A stretch of 64,000 nucleotides of DNA, taken from NCBI GenBank assembly GCA_963513935.1, contig OY740769.1:102899762-102963761 (forward strand), read 5' to 3'. The stretch is from Aphrophora alni. Lineage: Eukaryota; Arthropoda; Insecta; Hemiptera; Aphrophoridae. The notes under the pieces are model-generated. The model worked only from the letters and a program-made list of their open reading frames with translations. It was not told the origin of the DNA and searched no databases. Below are positions 49,936 to 61,165 of the stretch, one piece after another; position 1 is the first letter of the stretch, and each line of letters opens with the position of its first letter. A program made the position numbers and the translations under genes.

Positions 49936-50884
49936 CGAAAAACAAATTTTACACTAGACATAACCGAAATAATATAATGGGTAATAATAATGATTTATTG
50001 TTTTCAACGCTTATACTTTTTTTACCAAGCTAGTATTATGCTAATAATAATTTCCAGTAAAAATTACACTCCTAAAACGAAATTGGCGGGTAAAGTCAAA
50101 GGTCCAGGGTACAATTCTCAGTCTAGATCGTGTATTTTTCACTTTAATTAATTATTTAGGTAATTATAAAATGAGTTAGTAAGAATATCTCTTTGGGTAA
50201 AAATAGCGGATGATGAAAATGTAATAGAGAAAATCCAATATGTAATTAATGAAAGAAATGTTTTCTTGTTTTGTTACATGAATGTCCTAAATACCAAGAA
50301 TTACGTTATTTATTTATAAGTAATTGTAATTAGTTTTTCGTAGTTATATGTATAGGTGTGGCAAATGTTAGCAAAGCTTGGGTTTTAACTTCGGGAGCTG
50401 GAGAAACAAAATACTACGTCGATATACAGAGCATTTTGTGAGAGTATTATGTAACAAGCACGATTACATGAAGAGCCTAGTCTTTCAGTACATTCAAAAT
50501 CAAGAATCTGTGATTAGGAAGACACTTACAAAGGACGCTCTGGACTAGCTGGACTTCTAGATGGTAAAGAACCGGTTTTAAGTGAAGACAGATGACGATG
50601 TGTCGAGGGATGTAACTTGAGTTACGAACTGGACATGTTAGGCCTGAAACTGTGAGGTTTAGACTCGATTTGGGCTGTAAAGCAATTGAAGATGAAATAA
50701 TAATCCTTTTGATTGTAGAAACTATCTTGCACACGTTCGACATATTAACATTAACAAATGATGTATTTCAGTAAATGACCTATATAATTCACTTTTTACA
50801 CAAAATAAAATTAACATTCCAATAAACAATAAATGAAATGTAAAATAACAGGTTACATAATCATTGCAGCAAAAAAGACTGATA
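49936..50884. other. unassigned sequence, no confirmed gene
   Basis: 50380-50740 is less AT-rich. It carries an 88-codon minus frame (50477-50743) that abuts a 116-codon minus frame (50722-51072). Neither product is recognised, and the second runs through dispersed repeat R3, so I do not call a gene. Confidence 0.4.
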
Positions 50885-51055
50885 TTATCTTTAACGCAAC
50901 CCTTCCACGTGACAAGAAGCATTATCAGTACAAGCTTGTGATGTATTATGTGAAAGTCAACAGAGCATAGGTTTAATAAATGGTTTGTGTTGACACTCGC
51001 GGTCGAGATAACTAGATCATTAATTTTTGGCAAAATAAATGGACCTAACATGGGA
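50885..51055 (+). mobile_element. dispersed repeat R3, copy 1
   Basis: Shares with 53610-53765 the blocks GTTTAATRAATGGTTT, GTTGACACTCGCGGT, CAGATAACTRGATCATYAAT and CAAAATAAATKGACCTAA. A weaker match extends about 80 bp further left. Same orientation in both copies. Function unknown. Confidence 0.8.
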
Positions 51056-51514
51056 GTGATAGAATGAAACAAAGTATAACATTAGTAAAAGTAGGGATAT
51101 TATTAATATTATTGTGTTATTAGGTTGGTACTTCATTATTGTAGTTGTAATAGTTAATTATTTGTTAGTTACCTGATCTAAAGAAACTATAACATTGGTT
51201 AATATATTTTATATATCAAACGTTTCCTGTATTTAAATTATTTTTATAGATAAAATAATTCAACAAAAATAGGAAATAGTTTTAAGTCCGTTTATTGAAA
51301 CCTTTGTTATTATATTATATTTTAAATATTTTAATAAATAATAAAAGGATTTTATTTCTAACTTATTTAAATAAAATATAAAATAAAAATAAAAATAAAA
51401 ATGATAGACTTTTTATATTTCGGTTCATGGAAACTTTGTTAAAACTACGAAGAATAATTGCACAAATTTTTTAAATATTTTTTTTCTAATATCCCTTTTC
51501 TTTTGATATAAAAG
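51056..51514. other. AT-rich sequence, no gene
   Basis: Very AT-rich; AAAAATAAAAAT-type low complexity around 51380-51402. Nothing else is seen. Confidence 0.55.
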
Positions 51515-51795
51515 GTTTCCTCCATTTAATTTCATTTAGTTTACGTCATATATTTCACGAAAAACCGTATAATTATATGAATGAATGCAAATTTGTTTAA
51601 ACATAATACGTTTTCTCCATTTAATTTAATTTATTTTACGTTATAATTATAATGCGCCAAATACAGTAAGATCATATGAATCGATTCGTGAATTTTTTTA
51701 AATATAGAAAGAATTCTCTATTTAATTTCATTTACTTTACGTTATATATTTCACCAAATCCTGTGTGCTTATGTGAGAGGATTTGTGAATACATG
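51515..51795. repeat. tandem repeat of 95-101 bp, 3 copies
   Basis: Copies start at 51515, 51610 and 51711. Each opens with TTTCTCCATTTAATTTCATT, then TACTTTACGTTATATATTTC, then CACCAAATAC-GT, and closes with ATATGAATGAATTCGTGAAT. The spacer TTTTTTTAAATATA is conserved between the first two. Confidence 0.88.
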
Positions 51796-52559
51796 TGCGA
51801 TGTATAGAGAGTCTGATAACCGTGTTTTGCAATATGAAATTATCACCATAATTGGAATATAGCATATTTATTGTTGTAGCACAAAATGTATGTACGTTCC
51901 GAGCACCAAAATGTTACCCTTGAACTTTACATTACCCAAAAAACATATCTATTACGGTTTTTTAGAAAATAGTATAGGCCTATTGATTCGTTGGAACTGG
52001 GTTTCTACAAAACATACTATAGACTAAAATAAAATATCTAAAATGTTTAAACGAAAGAACCATCGCCTCAAGTACCACCAGGACTATCAGACATGAAATG
52101 AAAAGTGTACACGATTTTCAATTAATTCCACCCATACTTAGGTTACGTAAACATAACTTAACAACTAATACGTGGTTTAAATAACTGATACAAAACCTTG
52201 TATGTTACATACCTACGGATAGTAATGTTATTATTAAGGAGAAAATGTTGGTATAGAAAATTGTTTGTAAACTTTTATGGAAGCTCGATTTCGTCGAAAC
52301 AAATTCCAGAACTATTTGCCACACTGCATATACAAGAAAATTACTATTATTGAATTTTAAAGTTTAGAGCAATAATTTTCAGGAAGATAGATATCAATAC
52401 TTTTTTGGGCCAGGATCTTGAATGCTACATTTTAGTAAAATGTAATCAAAATAAAAAATTATGAGTTTTGAATTTCAGTGTATTGTGGTCATTCAAAATT
52501 TTTAAATTAAAAGGATCAATCGTGTGCTAAAACCACATGATTTAATCATATAAATACAG
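51796..52559. other. AT-rich sequence, no gene
   Basis: No recognisable coding or repeat content beyond a TAGGCCT word at 51973. Confidence 0.5.
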
Positions 52560-52660
52560 TATTTTTACAAATTCAAAGTTAAAGTTTCAATTGTACAGAC
52601 AGACACGTGCGTGAAATTTTAAGGGTCTTTGGTTTTAACTACAGACCTAATATAGATAAA
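52560..52660 (+). mobile_element. dispersed repeat R4, copy 1
   Basis: TGTACAGACAGACACGTGCG, TGAAATTTTAAGGGTCTTTG and GTTTTAACTACAGACC correspond block by block to the second copy at 53140-53240. ACAGACAGACGGACAG-type stretches mark the end of a repeat family common in arthropods. Confidence 0.7.
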
Positions 52661-53139
52661 ATAATATAAATGCAATTCATCTTTTATTATCTATTGAATT
52701 GTTTGTCACCATTCTCACAAAAAACTGTTTTTGATATTATTATCCAATGCATTTCTCATTTTGTAGTAAATTAAGTTGTATTTGTCCTACAAAAAAATAT
52801 AATATATTATTTCCCATTGAAATTATCTTTCAAATCCAAAAATTGTTTTTAATTTGTAGGCCACGTCGTGATCAAGTAAAGTGGGAATATGTTATCTGAC
52901 CCTTTAAATATAACCTATCTCCAACATATTAAGTTTTTCGAGACATAGATATTTGTGATCAGATAACTTAGTGTTTCATTTGACACTCCATGCGTAATAT
53001 TTCAACAATTTTTCATTCAACTTGATATTTTTTTACCCCTAAATTACCCCAAGAGCTCTTTTTTTGAAACTGCTTTATTATTTTTTTTTCTATACGTGGG
53101 ACAATACAAAAAATATAAATGCAAAGTTTGAAATATATA

Positions 53140-53240
53140 GGATTTATAGTCTTGTCCGAGTTGACTGGTAGCGATTTACAGATAGACAGACGGACAGAGA
53201 ACCGCGTGAAATTATAAGGGTAATTAGTTGTACCTACGGA
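53140..53240 (+). mobile_element. dispersed repeat R4, copy 2
   Basis: CTTGTCCGAGTTGACTGGTA, ACAGATAGACAGACGGACAG, AGAACCGCGTGAAATTATAA and GTTGTACCTACGGACTC. Less decayed than copy 1 and in the same orientation. A 143-codon minus frame (53013-53444) runs antisense through it and is not a gene. Confidence 0.75.
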
Positions 53241-53609
53241 CTCAAAACGTGGTGAAATGTAACGATATATCCATAGTATGTCTGAAAACATATTTTGATA
53301 ATGATGTTCTTTCGGAATATTCTTTTCAGAATGATTTAATGAATTTGTTCTTTCATTTGGTCTGTAAGAGGCCCATATTGCCTCAAAAGATATTTTATTA
53401 ACATAATCCCCCTCCCCCAATGCAGGATATATGTTTCTACTCATTAAATAACTTTTTTTTACTACTTATTAAAATTATATTGAAAAGCAAAAAATTAAAA
53501 AAGAAGTAAAAAAGTTCACAAATTTATAAACAAGGATTTTTTAACTTTTAGAATTCTAAACGTCAAAGTTAACGAAATATGTTTTTTTCAATAACAAAGT
53601 CAGCTCGTT

Positions 53610-53765
53610 ATCATCCCTCTTCCCGCAGGATCAATCCCCCCAACTTGATATATCATCTGGAAGCTGACGGGACCTCAGTTTAATGAATGGTTTCTGTTTG
53701 GGTTGACACTCGCGGTTCAGATAACTGGATCATCAATTTCTTGTACAAAATAAATTGACCTAAAG
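53610..53765 (+). mobile_element. dispersed repeat R3, copy 2
   Basis: See copy 1 at 50885 for the shared blocks. Here the left part reads CTTCCCGCAGGATCAATCCC and AACTTGATATATCATCTGGA, which are better preserved than in copy 1. Confidence 0.8.
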
Positions 53766-54056
53766 TTAGCGAGAACAAACTTAAGGAAAATAACAGATAA
53801 AAGAGAGAATTAGTGCTTATATGAAGTATCTAAACGTTCAATAAGTTATTCATTCCAGTCGAAAATCAGGGAACTATTCTGTATAAATCATAATTAAATA
53901 TAATCATAATAATATTTATATTTCTAACAATGTACATAGCGCTTACAACGATTTGGTTGGAAACTACACCAATACGTGTATAAGAACTAATATTCTAAAA
54001 TCGGAATGTAATGGTAATTCAAAAAAATTGTACAATATACTCAACGTTACGAATGA

Positions 54057-54122
<66 letters not shown>

Positions 54123-55395
54123 ATTTTTATACTATACAAAATATAAAAAGTAAAAACAACTACTGATATTACGGTATTTGATTATCGTAACAACAAACCA
54201 TATGCTTATTAACAAGTAACGGAAAAGACCTTCATAGGCCATCAAAAAATTACAAACAAAACAAAATATCTGCAATAACTTTTCAAGTCTAAGCTACCAA
54301 TTGGTCTCAACAAAATCTATTCCAGTTGAGCAAAAACGTATATATTTCCAATCACAAGACGAAGAAATCTTTAAAATGAGAGGTTGATAATGCTTGTAGG
54401 TTAAATCGTTGCTTTATGTTTTGAAACAAAACTAACGTTTACGAATATAACCGATAATCCTCATGGTTATTAAAATAAATGTAGATTTTTGATTCTTGAA
54501 CAAAGTTAAAAATAAAAAGGTGAGGTGAAAATATAAACAAGTAAACAATGTAATCTAAAGTTTAATAAATTATGCAAAACTTTCTCATAAAAATAAAATT
54601 TATTACAATATAACAACAACATCTTGTTGCTAGAAAACAAGAAAATGCACTTTAAAATGTATGTAATATTTTTTTGTAGCGGAATGAATATTCAGAACCA
54701 AACAGACGTAACAAACGTTTTAGTTACATTTGCACAAATATGAATATTACATCTGAGAATTTTAAAACTCAAATTTATATTATATTTGCAGTCTTCAGTA
54801 TAAAGTTTAAAATATGAGCATGATTGCTATTTAGTTTTGTATGCGGGTTTGAGTGACCATTCATGTTTACAAGTTTTTGAGAATTTATTTTAAAATATTC
54901 TCCAAATTAATTGAATTAAAATCGAATATAAGTACAAAAGCCTAAATAACAAGTGATATAGTGAAGTAGGCTTATTTATTGTACTGTGTCCATAAGAAAA
55001 GTACTTTCTTATAATAGTATATCATATCTTGTGAAAGATGACGTATGTATAGATGTAAATAATTGTTCATGTAATACATTTTAGCGATTCACGATACCAT
55101 AACATACAAAAAAAAGTTTATAATTTTGACAATAATTAAATGTTTATGTATTATTAGTAACTAAAATGTTTTTGTGAGAACTTCAATATCAGTTTTGACA
55201 GCCCATATTCAGATAAATGTTCAACCTGTTCTTTCTTGGAAAATCAGATTGTATTTGAAAACGATAAATACATTAAAGATAATTTAAATTACCAGTTGAA
55301 AGAACATAAAACACGTGAAGATCTTATGATATAAGCTTAAAGTAAGCTTAGTTTTGAGTTGGAAAATAAATAACATTGACTCAAAAAATCTAATT
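53766..55395. other. AT-rich sequence, no gene
   Basis: Contains the AT run at 54059-54117. No coding relic is recognised before the pseudogene that begins at 55396. Confidence 0.5.
54059..54117. repeat. (AT)29 microsatellite
   Basis: Uninterrupted AT dinucleotides, 59 bp. Confidence 0.97.
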
Positions 55396-56160
55396 ATGCC
55401 TAAAATCCCGGATCAAGGAGCATATTCTGCTCGGCAGCTGTATTTAGTCAATTGCACAATTTAAGAGGCTCATCAGATTCACCACAGAAAATAAACAATA
55501 CATGTTCTGATGTATAGGTATAAACAGTACATGTTCTGATGTATAGCTGATGAGCTATACTAGGTCTGAACATGTTTATAACAAAGGTTCTTGTCAAACA
55601 GCTTCTGCTGTTCATCATCGATTGTGCAATTCAGAAATTTCTTATAATATTTTAGTTGTACCTTTAATATTCTGCGACGGATGTGTTGGGCAGAAGGAGT
55701 GTTAGGAATGTTGTGTCATTGGCTAATTTTTGAAGCACCAAAAAATATCCAGAAGGTTGAGGTTTGGTTTCCAATAGTGGGTTTCTCTTTTCTTCCACCT
55801 CATAGGATGTTTGGTAAGTTGGAAAGAGACTCTAAGATACACCTAGGGGAGGAATGTGCAGTTTTGAATTGAAAATCATATTCTGACGACATCTTTAAGC
55901 ACAGCTGGGCAATGATATTTCAAACTGCAGAAGGTATAAAAAAGAGCAATCAAACGTAGCAAGAATGGTAAGAACGTGCTTGTACAAGAAGACCATAAAA
56001 TATTGACACGATTTAACCTAAGACATTATTAAAAAAAAGGAAGACTTTTACAAAATATCAAGTTGGATGAATCGAGAAAGTAATGAGAATAAAACCAGCT
56101 AAACTGAGATACTCAAAAGACTTTTGTCTCTCCACTTTGGTGAAAACTGGGCAGGCAATG
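55396..56160 (+). pseudogene. DUF7869-type protein, broken copy
   Basis: A decayed copy of a protein family, multi-copy in arthropods, annotated as DUF7869 and probably transposon-associated; its biochemical role is not established. Block 1 starts at 55396: MPKIPDQGAYSARQLYLVN, to a TAA at 55462. Block 2, in a new frame, reads GSSDSPQKINNTCSDV to 55515. Block 3 (55601-55702) reads ASAVHHRLCNSEISYN, then FCDGCVGQK, matching the family's CDxCxGQNKN. Block 4 (55696-55872) reads GMLCHWLIFEAPKNIQKVE, then WFPIVGFSFLPPHRMFGKLE, matching VVGHSFxPPDRxFGxxEK. Block 5 holds DIFKHSWAM near 55890. At least three frameshifts and a tandem insertion break it. Confidence 0.85.
55500..55575 (+). repeat. 29-bp direct repeat plus hairpin in pseudogene
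   Basis: ACATGTTCTGATGTATAG occurs at 55500 and again at 55529. The second copy also folds: ACATGTTC pairs with GAACATGT (ending 55575) and TATAGCT pairs with AGCTATA around a GATG loop. It lies between blocks 2 and 3 of the DUF7869-like relic, where family members have coding sequence. Confidence 0.85.
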
Positions 56161-56217
56161 AAAAGCTGACATTCTATAAACATTTATTATTATTATTGTT
56201 TTATTTTATTTTTTGGC

Positions 56218-56334
56218 GAAAATCTTGATAATTATGACAATATAGTGGATGAAAGGGATAGTGGTAGCGACTCAAACTGTGATATTGAAAAATTAGAAGA
56301 GGATGATTTTTTACTTTTTTACATCATTACCTAG
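56218..56334 (+). pseudogene. short acidic coding relic
   Basis: 38 open codons to a TAG at 56332: ENLDNYDNIVDERDSGSDSN, then CDIEKLEEDDF. Such an acidic, Ser/Asp-rich stretch is typical of the N-terminal region of several transposon proteins, for example piggyBac-like ones. It lies downstream of the DUF7869-like relic on the same strand but cannot be joined to it with confidence. Confidence 0.35.
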
Positions 56335-58271
56335 ACTAAAATGATAAAATAATTGATTTAATATAATAATGATTACAAATTAATTTACTACGTGCAATAT
56401 AATATAATAAACACATTTTAAATGTCAATTTTGTTTTTACTTTAAGCCTACTTATATGGCATTATTTAAAATTAGTCAATAGATATTCAAAATGGCTTTT
56501 TGTTGAGTTGCAAAACCTGCTAAGTTAAATATACAGATTCAAATCTAGCTATGGGATAAATTCAATCCTAAAAAACTAATTTTGTGTAATAGCAAGATTT
56601 CTGTCCTTAGGGGAAAAAATATGTACATTTTTTTTTAAAGAAATTTGTATTACAAAATATATCTCTCTATTACATTTATTACACTTTAATCAATTTTTTA
56701 TGAATACCCGAAATTAGTTTATAAATCACATAACTGGTTTTGTAAATGGGCTACTCAACTTATATTCACTTTATTAATATTTCACTATCTTAAAACTACT
56801 TAAAATGTACGGTGAATATAAAGAGACATAATATAAATTAAATAATACATACAAATTAAAACCAAAAACTTTCAATCATTATTTCAATTATTGCGTTTTA
56901 GTTATTATTCCTGAATTTTTGTTTAAGGGAATTTTCAATTATAGTTGTTATTTTGCCACTATGCTCTTTGAATATTGCACTATAATAATAAGAATGAGTT
57001 ATTAAAACAAATTGAATATATTGTAATTTACGAGAACGTCTAAATACAATGGTACTTTGACCATCTGTAAAGTTGATTAGTAATATTAGTATTTAAAACT
57101 GTTACTAAGTGTTTAAATGAGATAAAACAAACACCAAGTAAGGTGTATTTATTTATTAATTTTCACTTTTAATTAATTTTATTTTTACAAATAAAAGAAC
57201 ATTGAAAACTTTTGTCTTTGTTTTATAAACTTCTTTCATTAAAATTCTATTCTTGCACTAAACCACATCTATTATGCAATTAACAATTTCAAATTACAAC
57301 AGACCACTCCTATTAAATTATTGTCATAAAATAAACTGAGTTTTTCAATCTTTAGCATAGAAAATAAGAAACATCCTTAATTAAATTTTCATTAAACAGA
57401 AAACATGTAGGCCTATAGTGTTTGTCTTTTATCCATCGTTAAAATTCCACTTAAACATAAAATCTGTCATGAATATTAGTTTTATCGTCAAGTTCAAATC
57501 ACAACGATTTATAACTATTAATAAAATTTTCTAAAGAAATATTTTTTCTAGTATTATTATTTCAGAAGTAATATCACGACTGTCGGAACTGAATATTTTG
57601 TTCAAGTTATTTTCGTTCTTATTTATCAGTATCTTCTTTCTACTTCCGTTTTACATAAACGTATGCAATATAAATCACAGGTTTTGTATTTCACAGATCA
57701 GCGATAGGCTATGGAGGGAGAAGGGAGGTCGTGTAACGCTACAGACTAAGTAATTGGAGAATGCACCTGATAGTGATAGTGCCACCTGAATCTCGTCTAT
57801 GCAACCTGAATACGAAATCACTTGCAACCGAGGAACAAGTGTTACGTTGCTAGGGAGTAAAAGCAACTTATTTTTTAATTAAGCTCAAGTAACAGTATTT
57901 TATAACTGTTTTCATTGTAATAGAATAATTATACAAACTTTTATTTACTTCCAGTGTTATGTATAGTAAAGAGTACGTTTTGTGGTCGGTTAGTAAGTTG
58001 AGTTTCCAATAGAAATATTAGTTGAGACCCCCTGACTACAATTTAGTGTTTTTGGAATGACGCCAGCCAGTCGATTCGTATATTGGATGGTGTCAAGAGC
58101 TACCAATTTACATCTAATTTGTTGTATCCATATTTTAACGTTATCTAGATATTATTTTTATTGTGAATATAATTATCTCTAAATATCTTAATCAAATTAA
58201 TCCCAACTATAATCCCAAATAAACATATTGGTTGCAGTGTGGTCTCATATATTAAACTCTTCTTTTTCCTC

Positions 58272-58278
<7 letters not shown>
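56335..58278. other. mostly AT-rich sequence, no confirmed gene
   Basis: 57670-57870 stands out as less AT-rich. It has a 63-codon minus frame (57675-57866) containing LVPRLQVISYSGCIDEIQVA. I do not recognise it. The remainder shows nothing. Confidence 0.4.

Positions 58279-58355
<77 letters not shown>
58279..58355. repeat. (CT)38 microsatellite
   Basis: 77 bp of uninterrupted CT. On the minus strand it encodes alternating Arg-Glu, which accounts for an 85-codon frame at 58145-58402 that is not a gene. Confidence 0.98.
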
Positions 58356-58358
<3 letters not shown>

Positions 58359-58570
58359 AATTTTATCTTGAAATGAGGTTTAAATAAATAAAATAACGTC
58401 AAAGAACCGTTATTTAAGACGTAATTGATTAGAATCGGCGATAGAGATTTCTATACGTTATTGGTTAAGTGTCAAAGCTTTATTTGTTTCTTTTTTTTAA
58501 CTTATCATGTTCATCCTCGTTATACTAATTATTAAAAGAGAGTATACTATATAATACAAAACGAAAAAAA

Positions 58571-58661
58571 ATGCACTGCAACCATCCGGGCTTCAAACTG
58601 GGAACCCGTAACTATTTACAAGTTCGAACTACCGACCAATCTGCCAAATAAACACTACCTC
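58571..58661 (-). mobile_element. tRNA-like SINE head, minus strand
   Basis: Read on the minus strand: A-box-like TGGCAGATTGGTCGGTAG (58646-58629), then about 28 bases later B-box-like CCAGTTTGAAGCCC (58601-58588), then GGATGGTTGCA. The spacing is close to a real tRNA. The T stem is partly broken and the 5' half does not fold into a good acceptor stem, so a retroposon head is likelier than a gene. A short A/T tract follows downstream. Confidence 0.6.
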
Positions 58662-61131
58662 TTCAAAAGGTAAATTAAGGTTCAGAAATAATTGGAAATA
58701 AAAGTAAGAAAACAAATCTTGACCGCAGCCATAAAGCTTCATTTCAATAAAATTCTATTTGCGTTTACCCCTCCAAAACCAATTACATCGGTATACATCT
58801 CCTAAAAAATGTCCTTTTGGGAAATACTGAAAGTAATTTTATACGCATTTTACCCAAATCACCTATTCTAATTTTTTTTCTACGATAAATAACAGAAATT
58901 TCAACACAAAATATTAGTTCTAATTTGGTTTTTACAGCTAAAGTATCACTGAGTATGACGAAATTGGCGTTGGAACGCCTTTCACAATTAAAAGTTATTC
59001 TGATAGAATCTGTGGTCTGTTTGATAATCTTAGAGGTAGCCTACATTTCTACCAATCAACTCAGAATCTATTTGTTTTCAAATATAAATTTTGGTGTTAA
59101 TGATATGAACTTGTGTACCAAGTTGCAACGAGATAAAAAAAAATTATTAGCTATTACTTAACATACCATTTTAACAAAATACGATTTACCCTTTTTATAG
59201 TACAATCAAAGCAAAACTTAGGCCTACTTAATTACTTATTTATTTTATGTAAATACTTTATAAGAAAATTATCAAATTATGCAAATCGCTCACCCGCTCT
59301 TATAATTATTTTCTTCAATAAAGATACCTTTTAATGATCGTTACCAGTATGATTATTTCGTGTATATATATGTTCAAAATAATTAACCATTTGTATTGTG
59401 TTATGAATTCAATCGTTACTCATTGTACAATAATTTAACCGATGCGTTAGAGTATTCAACATGTCTAGTTAGGTAGCAACACGTTTTTTCTTGATCACAC
59501 AAGAGAGAAATCAAGATTAAAGGTGTTTTATAATATTTAGCAAACAACAAAAATAAATTTTATTCCGTTTTATGTCAACCAACATTGTAAAATCTTTAGC
59601 AACATAACACATCTTTTATAATACTACAAATTCAAAATTATATTCTCTTGTAAAACAGACTTTGAAAGCTGTTTCTACTCTATTTAATTAAATTATGGTA
59701 AACTCTTTCAAGAAATCAACGTCCATTGAAGAATACACGCGAATATCTGAAGAAAATTTATTTTGTCTTTGCAAAAAACTTTAAAAAAGTATTGAAACTT
59801 CTAACAAATCGAATTTTATCTTCAAAAAATCGTTTTTATTTTCTGATACAATGTCCACTGATGACATTATTCAGTGTTGTCATTCAAGTTAATTGTCCCA
59901 AAAAACTTTCTGTCGACTTTAAAAAATTTTGGAGTTAGATAGTGGAGTAATAATCGGGTAATAGGTGTAACATGGTAATGAAATATTACACAAACTATAA
60001 AGTCTACGGCCAATTCTTTTGTTTCTATTAAACCAATTACTTAATTACATACCTAAGAAGTAGTGAAGTAGTGAAAAAAATTAAAGGAATTTTCTTAAAC
60101 AACTATTTACAAAACCAAAAATCTTATCTGTCGTTATCTCCAAACAATTTATTTAACATATGTTAGGAGGGAGAATAAACAGTTATTAAATATCTTTATT
60201 ATTAAGTTTGTTGACATGTAAAGTATTTGAGAGATAAATTGATATAAAAAGGTCCTCCTTTACAACTTTGTAATTATACAATTAAAACAAAATAATATCT
60301 TGAACTATTTTTGTATATTTAAAATACATCCTAAACTTGTTTTCCTTGTACTATAAACACTTAAAAAGCGGTAATCGTACTCCTTTTTATCAGAGATCAA
60401 GGTTCGTTATTGGTTTACTTATCGTTCCAGATTCATAATTTTTTCCCCTGGAATTTGTTACACTGATTTCGCTCCTTAACCGTCATATTTATCAACAATT
60501 TCATTGATATCGTTTCAGTCTACTTTGAGACTGTTTTGTATTTAGGGAGATGTTGCCCAATCGGTTCTTAGAGACAACATTTTAGCGAAATTTGATCAAA
60601 ATCGTTGAAACTCATTTATAGATAATATAAATTTTGAAGAAGACAACTCGAGATACTCAAAAATATATCCGTATACAAAATTTTATCAAAACCTATCCAC
60701 TCGTTCATGCTATAGATCATTACACAAACTACAATCAATTGACAGACATTATAAAAACACATTTTTTGAATAAGTGGAACTTTAAACGTAAATACCCTCG
60801 AAATATTCTATATAGATTTTAGTCTCCAACGCATAACTTTCTATTTAAAGTCAAAAAGTAATGATGTCGAAACGAGTTTAGTTTATTTACTGATAATCTA
60901 ATCTTACCACCATATTCACTACATTTAGTTACGAATCAATTAAATATGTTTATGGCTTTAATAACTCAGAGAGATTAGAAGATTTTTTAAACATAATTAA
61001 AAGGTAATTCATTTATTTTAAATTTTAAAACTACAACATAGAGAGTTTAGGTTTAGTTTATGGACATAGACCTACACATATTATAGGCCTGTGTTCTGTC
61101 TGCATGTTTTTGTTTGTATGTAAGTTAGGTA
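58662..61131. other. AT-rich sequence, no gene
   Basis: Frames at 58925-59161, 59726-59938 and 60634-60822 are Lys/Asn/Leu-rich and unrecognised. TTTGATCAAAATCGTTGAAA at 60591-60610 is a common arthropod repeat phrase. Confidence 0.45.
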
Positions 61132-61165
61132 CTTGATAACGGGAGTTGATTTATACTCTCGAAAC
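61132..61165 (+). repeat. hairpin motif, strong stem
   Basis: CTTGATAAC replaces CTGANGAT. Then comes a 6-bp stem GGGAGT-TGATTTAT-ACTCTC, then GAAAC, followed by GTCGTG. The stem is the longest of the set, although the 5' block is altered. Confidence 0.65.

Noticed and set aside
50477..51072. Two adjoining minus-strand frames (88 and 116 codons) as a gene
   Set aside because: They overlap in different frames, the upstream one crosses dispersed repeat R3, and neither product is recognisable.
53013..53444. 143-codon minus-strand frame, the longest in the window
   Set aside because: Runs antisense through repeat R4 copy 2 and has no recognisable domain.
58145..58402. 85-codon frame with alternating Arg-Glu
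   Set aside because: Translation of the (CT)n microsatellite.
59850..59882. CTGATGACATTATTCAGTG as another hairpin-motif copy
   Set aside because: Lacks the GAAAC block at the right distance.
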